Below are positions 61,114 to 64,000 of a stretch of DNA of 64,000 bases, piece after piece; position 1 is the first letter of the stretch, and the number at the start of each line of letters is the position of its first letter. The notes under the pieces are model-generated. The model saw only the letters and a list, made by a program, of their open reading frames with translations, did no database searches and was not told the origin of the DNA. The position numbers were made by a program, and so were the translations under genes. Source of the DNA: CAZMRF01 sp964568735 (GTDB taxonomy: Bacteria > Acidobacteriota > Polarisedimenticolia > JACPZX01); assembly GCA_964568735.1 (NCBI GenBank), contig CAZMRF010000009.1, positions 36,598-100,597 on the forward strand. Direction: 5' to 3'.

Positions 61114-62250
61114 ATGCCAAAGGCGGGACCAGGTCGAGCAGCTCTCCACCTCGCCACCATCCTGGCGCTTCTCTGCTTCGCACCCTGTGCCCTCTCCGTG
61201 ACGGCCGAGCCTCGCGACCCCGCGGCGCAGGCGCAACCCACCGAGAAGAAAGCGGACCAGCCCGCGGTCCCGCAACCCCCTCCACCGACTGAAGCGAAGG
61301 AGGCCCCTGAGCCCGACATCGTCCAGGTCATGACGCAGGAGGCCGAGCGGCTGAAGCCGTGGGTCTCCTCCGGGCTGGCCCGCAGCTTCCTTGGAGCCGC
61401 CTCGGAGCTTCCGATCGTCACGCCCAGGACCCTCTACCGCGACGCGGCGCGGACGTACTACTCCGAGCAGGCCGCCGCCGCGCTTCCCGAGGCGGAGCGA
61501 GGCGCGCTCGAGAAGGTCGAGGCCGACTCGGAAACCTATTACACGACGAAGTACGGCTCGCCTCTCGCCTACGTCAGGGCCTTCGACCTCGTGGCGCGCC
61601 ACGGCTTCGACGGCTTCGCCGGGAAGAGGATCCTGGACTTCGGCTACGGCACCGTCGGCCACCTCGCCCTCATCGCTTCGCTGGGCGGCGAGGCCGTCGG
61701 GGTGGATGTCGACAGCTTCCTCACGGCGCTCTATTCGCATCCCGACGACCAGGGCCTTCGCAAGAGCGCCGCGGGAGTCGAAGGCCGCATCCGGCTCGTG
61801 GACGGCCACTGGCCCGACGGGAAGGGAGTCGGCGAAGCGGTGGGCGGCGGATACGACCTCTTCATCTCGAAGAACACGCTCAAGCGCGGCTACATCCACC
61901 CGGAGCGCGAGGTCGATCCCAAGCGCCTCGTCCACCTGGAGGTCGACGACGCGACCTTCCTCCTGCGCCTTCACGAGACCCTCAAGCCCGGCGGCCTCGC
62001 GATCATCTACAACCTCAGCCCGGCGCAGAACCCGCCCGATCAGCCCTGGATCCCCTGGGCCGACGGCCACTGCCCCTTCGCGAGGGACGTGATCGAGAAG
62101 GCAGGCTTCGAGGTGCTGATCTACGACGAAGACGACAGCACCGCGGCGCGCGAGATGGGGCGGCGGCTCGAGTGGGACAAGTCCGGGATGGATCTCGAGA
62201 AGAGCCTCTTCGGCCACGTCACGATCTTCAGAAAGCCCGGCGCTCACTGA
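61114..62250 (+). CDS. Exported SAM-dependent methyltransferase-fold protein
   Basis: A 378-residue product; the ATG at 61114 lies behind GAGGGGG. A signal peptide (LHLATILALLCFAPCALSVTA) and a Pro/Ala/Glu-rich linker (residues ~35-75) precede the domain. The class I motif is ILDFGYGTVGHLALIASLGG, then GVDVDSFLTALY, and GGYDLFISKNTLKRGYI, LKPGGLAIIYNLSP. This is the second methyltransferase in the window with an export signal; the two are not close relatives by eye. A cytoplasmic SAM supply would be inaccessible after export, so the fold may bind something else or the signal may act as an anchor. Confidence 0.75.
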   Translation: MPKAGPGRAALHLATILALLCFAPCALSVTAEPRDPAAQAQPTEKKADQPAVPQPPPPTEAKEAPEPDIVQVMTQEAERLKPWVSSGLARSFLGAASELPIVTPRTLYRDAARTYYSEQAAAALPEAERGALEKVEADSETYYTTKYGSPLAYVRAFDLVARHGFDGFAGKRILDFGYGTVGHLALIASLGGEAVGVDVDSFLTALYSHPDDQGLRKSAAGVEGRIRLVDGHWPDGKGVGEAVGGGYDLFISKNTLKRGYIHPEREVDPKRLVHLEVDDATFLLRLHETLKPGGLAIIYNLSPAQNPPDQPWIPWADGHCPFARDVIEKAGFEVLIYDEDDSTAAREMGRRLEWDKSGMDLEKSLFGHVTIFRKPGAH

Positions 62251-62415
62251 ATCGAGCGAGCTCGCCGCGCTTGAGCAGCGGGCGGCCAGTTCCTACCCCC
62301 TCGAGCCATGAATCCACGACGCAAGAGCTGTTCACCGGGCGGATCTGCCGAGTGGCCAGGAGGGTAGGCTGCGACCGGACGGACAAGTAGCCCACATGGG
62401 GACGCCCGGTAAGTA

Positions 62416-62460
62416 GGTATCTGGACGGCTTGACACTAGTAATCTGGACGGTCATATAAT
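62416..62460 (+). promoter_or_regulatory. Near-consensus promoter with 23-base-spaced boxes upstream of the second AAA/DUF4143 gene
   Basis: A perfect -35 TTGACA (62430-62435) and a perfect -10 TATAAT (62455-62460) are 19 bases apart. The -10 ends six bases before the ATG at 62467, so the transcript should be leaderless. Boxes CTGGACG at 62421 and 62444, and ATGGACG at 62467, are each 23 bases apart, about two helical turns; they look like operator sites for a repressor. The first 35 bases recur at 60424. Confidence 0.65.
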
Positions 62461-62466
62461 AGGGAT

Positions 62467-63714
62467 ATGGACGTGGCCGACGACTGGCTCCCTCGCCTGC
62501 TGGTCCCCTCACTGACCGAGGCGATGACCGATACCCCGGTCGTCGGTTTGCTGGGACCGAGACAATGCGGCAAGTCCGCGCTCGCCCAGCGCGCGTTTCC
62601 CAGCCGCGCCTACGTCACCCTCGACGACCCGTCGCTGCGAGAGACTGCGGCCAGCGACCCTGCGGGGTTCATCGCCAGTCTCCCGGACACGGTCACGCTC
62701 GACGAGATCCAGCGAGCCCCCGCGCTCCTGCCGGCGATCAAGATGACGGTAGATCGCAACCGCCGGCCCGGCCGCTTTCTGCTCACCGGTTCCGCGAACT
62801 TGCTCCAGTTGCCCACGGTCAAGGAGTCGCTGGCGGGACGGATTGCGCTGGTTCGGCTCCATCCGCTCACCGAAGCGGAGAAGGAGCGCCGCCCGGGGCG
62901 GCTGCTCGCCGACCTGCTCGCCGGGGAGCTGAAAGGACGTGTCCGGCCGGCGGTGCCAGAACCGTCCGATCTGATCGATCGGCTGCTTCGCGGTGGGTAT
63001 CCCGAAGCGATGCGACGCCCGCGCCTCGAGCGCGTACGTCAGTGGCACCGCGACTATGTCGATGCCGTGGTCCTCCGCGATGCCGCCGACGTCGCGAACC
63101 TCCGCGACCTCGACCTGCCCGCCCGGCTCCTCGAGCTTCTCGCGCTGCAGACCGCGGAGCTGCTCAAGGTCGAATCGCTGGCCAAGCTCCTCGCAGTCCG
63201 ACGAGAAACGGTCCAGAACCACCTCGCGGCGCTCGAGCGTCTGTTTCTCGTCCGATCGCTCCCGGCCTGGCACGCGAACGACTCGCGGCGGCTCGTGAAG
63301 GCTCAGAAGGTGCACGTAGTGGACTGCGGCCTCGCAGCCTCGCTCGCCGGCCTGCAAGCCGGAGACTGGCTCACGCGGCGCGACCGCTTCGGCCAATTGC
63401 TCGAGTCGTTCGTGGTGCAGCAGCTCAGCGCGCAGGCCGGTTGGACCGATCCCGACCTGCGCTTCTGGCATTATCGCGACAAGGATCAGGTCGAGGTGGA
63501 CCTCGTCATGACGCGCGGCCGGATGGTCTGGGGAGTGGAGATCAAGGCTGCGGCAACCGTGAGTTCGGTCGATGGCAACGGCCTGCGCCGCCTGGCCGAA
63601 CGGTGCGGAAAGCACTTCCAGGGTGGCATGCTCCTGTACACGGGCACGAGTACGCTCCCGACCCCCGACCCCCGGATCTTGGCCGTCCCGCTCAGCGAGC
63701 TCTGGTCGAGGTGA
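62467..63714 (+). CDS. AAA-family ATPase with DUF4143 (AAA_14-type), second copy
   Basis: A 415-residue protein. Walker A LLGPRQCGKSALAQ near residue 28, an LDDP motif, Walker B TVTLDEIQRAPALLPAI near 80, and FLLTGSANLLQLPTV. The DUF4143 part has RGGYPEAMRR, a winged-helix-like VRRETVQNHLAALERLFLV, KVHVVDCGLAASLAG, LLESFVVQQL and a nuclease-like QVEVDLVM...WGVEIKAAAT (D...E-x-K). It resembles the gene at 28809 in layout but differs in detail, including a longer middle region. The very strong promoter with three boxes and no leader fits a tightly repressed, toxin-like single-gene module. Confidence 0.8.
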   Translation: MDVADDWLPRLLVPSLTEAMTDTPVVGLLGPRQCGKSALAQRAFPSRAYVTLDDPSLRETAASDPAGFIASLPDTVTLDEIQRAPALLPAIKMTVDRNRRPGRFLLTGSANLLQLPTVKESLAGRIALVRLHPLTEAEKERRPGRLLADLLAGELKGRVRPAVPEPSDLIDRLLRGGYPEAMRRPRLERVRQWHRDYVDAVVLRDAADVANLRDLDLPARLLELLALQTAELLKVESLAKLLAVRRETVQNHLAALERLFLVRSLPAWHANDSRRLVKAQKVHVVDCGLAASLAGLQAGDWLTRRDRFGQLLESFVVQQLSAQAGWTDPDLRFWHYRDKDQVEVDLVMTRGRMVWGVEIKAAATVSSVDGNGLRRLAERCGKHFQGGMLLYTGTSTLPTPDPRILAVPLSELWSR

Positions 63715-63725
63715 AGGGGGCCCTC

Positions 63726-63869
63726 ATGAGCAGGAAGCGCCATGTGCAGGTTCTACACTTGAGCAACCGGGAAGCCCTCGAGGGGGCCAGGAGGAGCACC
63801 ATCATCGCCAATCACCAGGGTCCTCCAGGCCGCCGCGCAAGCGATCGGCCGCTTGAGATGATGAGCTGA
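63726..63869 (+). CDS. Possible small protein overlapping the next start
   Basis: A 47-codon frame (MSRKRHVQVLHLSNREALEG...) ends with TGA at 63867-63869, which overlaps the ATG of the following gene by one base. The spacing to the AAA gene is 11 bases. There is no convincing ribosome-binding site and no recognised family. It could be a real coupled leader gene or chance. Confidence 0.25.
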   Translation: MSRKRHVQVLHLSNREALEGARRSTIIANHQGPPGRRASDRPLEMMS

Positions 63870-64000
63870 TGGGGCCCAGGGCACCGCGGAAGCGCTCCGG
63901 CGCGCCCGCCGCCGCCGGCGTGGCGCGCACGGGCCTCCTCTCAGCCGCCATCCTCTTTCTGTTCTTCCTGTCCGGCAGCCTGGGGTTGATCTACGAGGTG
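63869..64000 (+). CDS. 5' end of a fused MFS/spermidine synthase-like membrane protein (partial)
   Basis: The window ends 44 codons into this gene. After a basic, Ala-rich N-terminus the sequence reads LLSAAILFLFFLSGSLGLIYEV, the first membrane helix typical of proteins that combine transporter-like helices with a spermidine synthase domain (FFLSG...GLIYEV). The synthase domain itself lies beyond the window, so the call rests on a short motif only. Confidence 0.55.
   Translation, partial: MGPRAPRKRSGAPAAAGVARTGLLSAAILFLFFLSGSLGLIYEV

Noticed and set aside
1..64000. CRISPR arrays, rRNA genes and an origin of replication.
   Set aside because: No regularly spaced repeat series, no rRNA-like conserved segments and no cluster of DnaA-type boxes were seen.

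Overview
The window reads as high-G+C chromosomal DNA from a Gram-negative-type bacterium, probably an uncultured soil or sediment lineage. An LptC-like protein, several lipoprotein signals, Ser/Thr kinases, a TPR-CHAT protein and very large cysteine-containing secreted proteins suggest something Acidobacteriota-like. That placement is inference; no rRNA is present. A run of ten N at 10348-10357 marks an assembly gap, so this is a draft or metagenome-derived sequence.

Layout. 1-7.2 kb: three overlapping genes for large exported proteins, the first cut by the window edge. 7.2-8.8 kb: a lone LptC-like gene and a VapBC toxin-antitoxin pair. 8.9-20.3 kb: a tightly packed plus-strand array of ECF sigma factor, transmembrane Ser/Thr kinase with a DUF4384-like tail, exported TPR-CHAT protease, lipoprotein, large secreted zincin-like protein and lipoprotein. 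20.7-21.5 kb: an HTH/nucleotidyltransferase pair. 21.6-28.6 kb: a compositionally different segment bracketed by the 5' half of a tRNA-Val and an intact tRNA-Val(TAC). It holds two secreted-protein genes, a decayed Doc remnant and an unusual IS66-family element with cargo, flanked by a perfect 8-bp target duplication.

28.8-51.6 kb is mostly housekeeping: an AAA/DUF4143 ATPase, a second Ser/Thr kinase, an exported methyltransferase, tRNA-Asp(GTC), aldo/keto reductase, YceI, ABC-F, and an osmoprotectant-type ABC transporter. It continues with a queuosine-tRNA mannosyltransferase-like glycosyltransferase, a minus-strand run of small enzymes, an M28 peptidase, a fused 2-oxoacid dehydrogenase E1, KorAB and a rhodanese.

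51.8-59.8 kb is a second island of foreign appearance and the best candidate for an undescribed system. It contains an Mrr-like PD-(D/E)XK nuclease, a membrane-anchored protein, a zinc-ribbon protein, a small protein coupled at both ends, and a giant DUF4011-helicase-Vsr/MTES_1575-like nuclease-DUF3320 protein. 59.9-64 kb carries a frameshifted SgcJ/SnoaL-like gene, a second exported methyltransferase, a second AAA/DUF4143 ATPase with a near-consensus promoter, and the start of a fused MFS/spermidine synthase.

Common threads are export of large proteins under kinase/sigma-factor control, repeated acquisition of toxin-antitoxin or defence-like modules whose -10 elements lie almost against the start codon, and tRNA-associated remodelling of the 21.6-28.6 kb segment. 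All family names come from motif recognition by eye; no database search was run.
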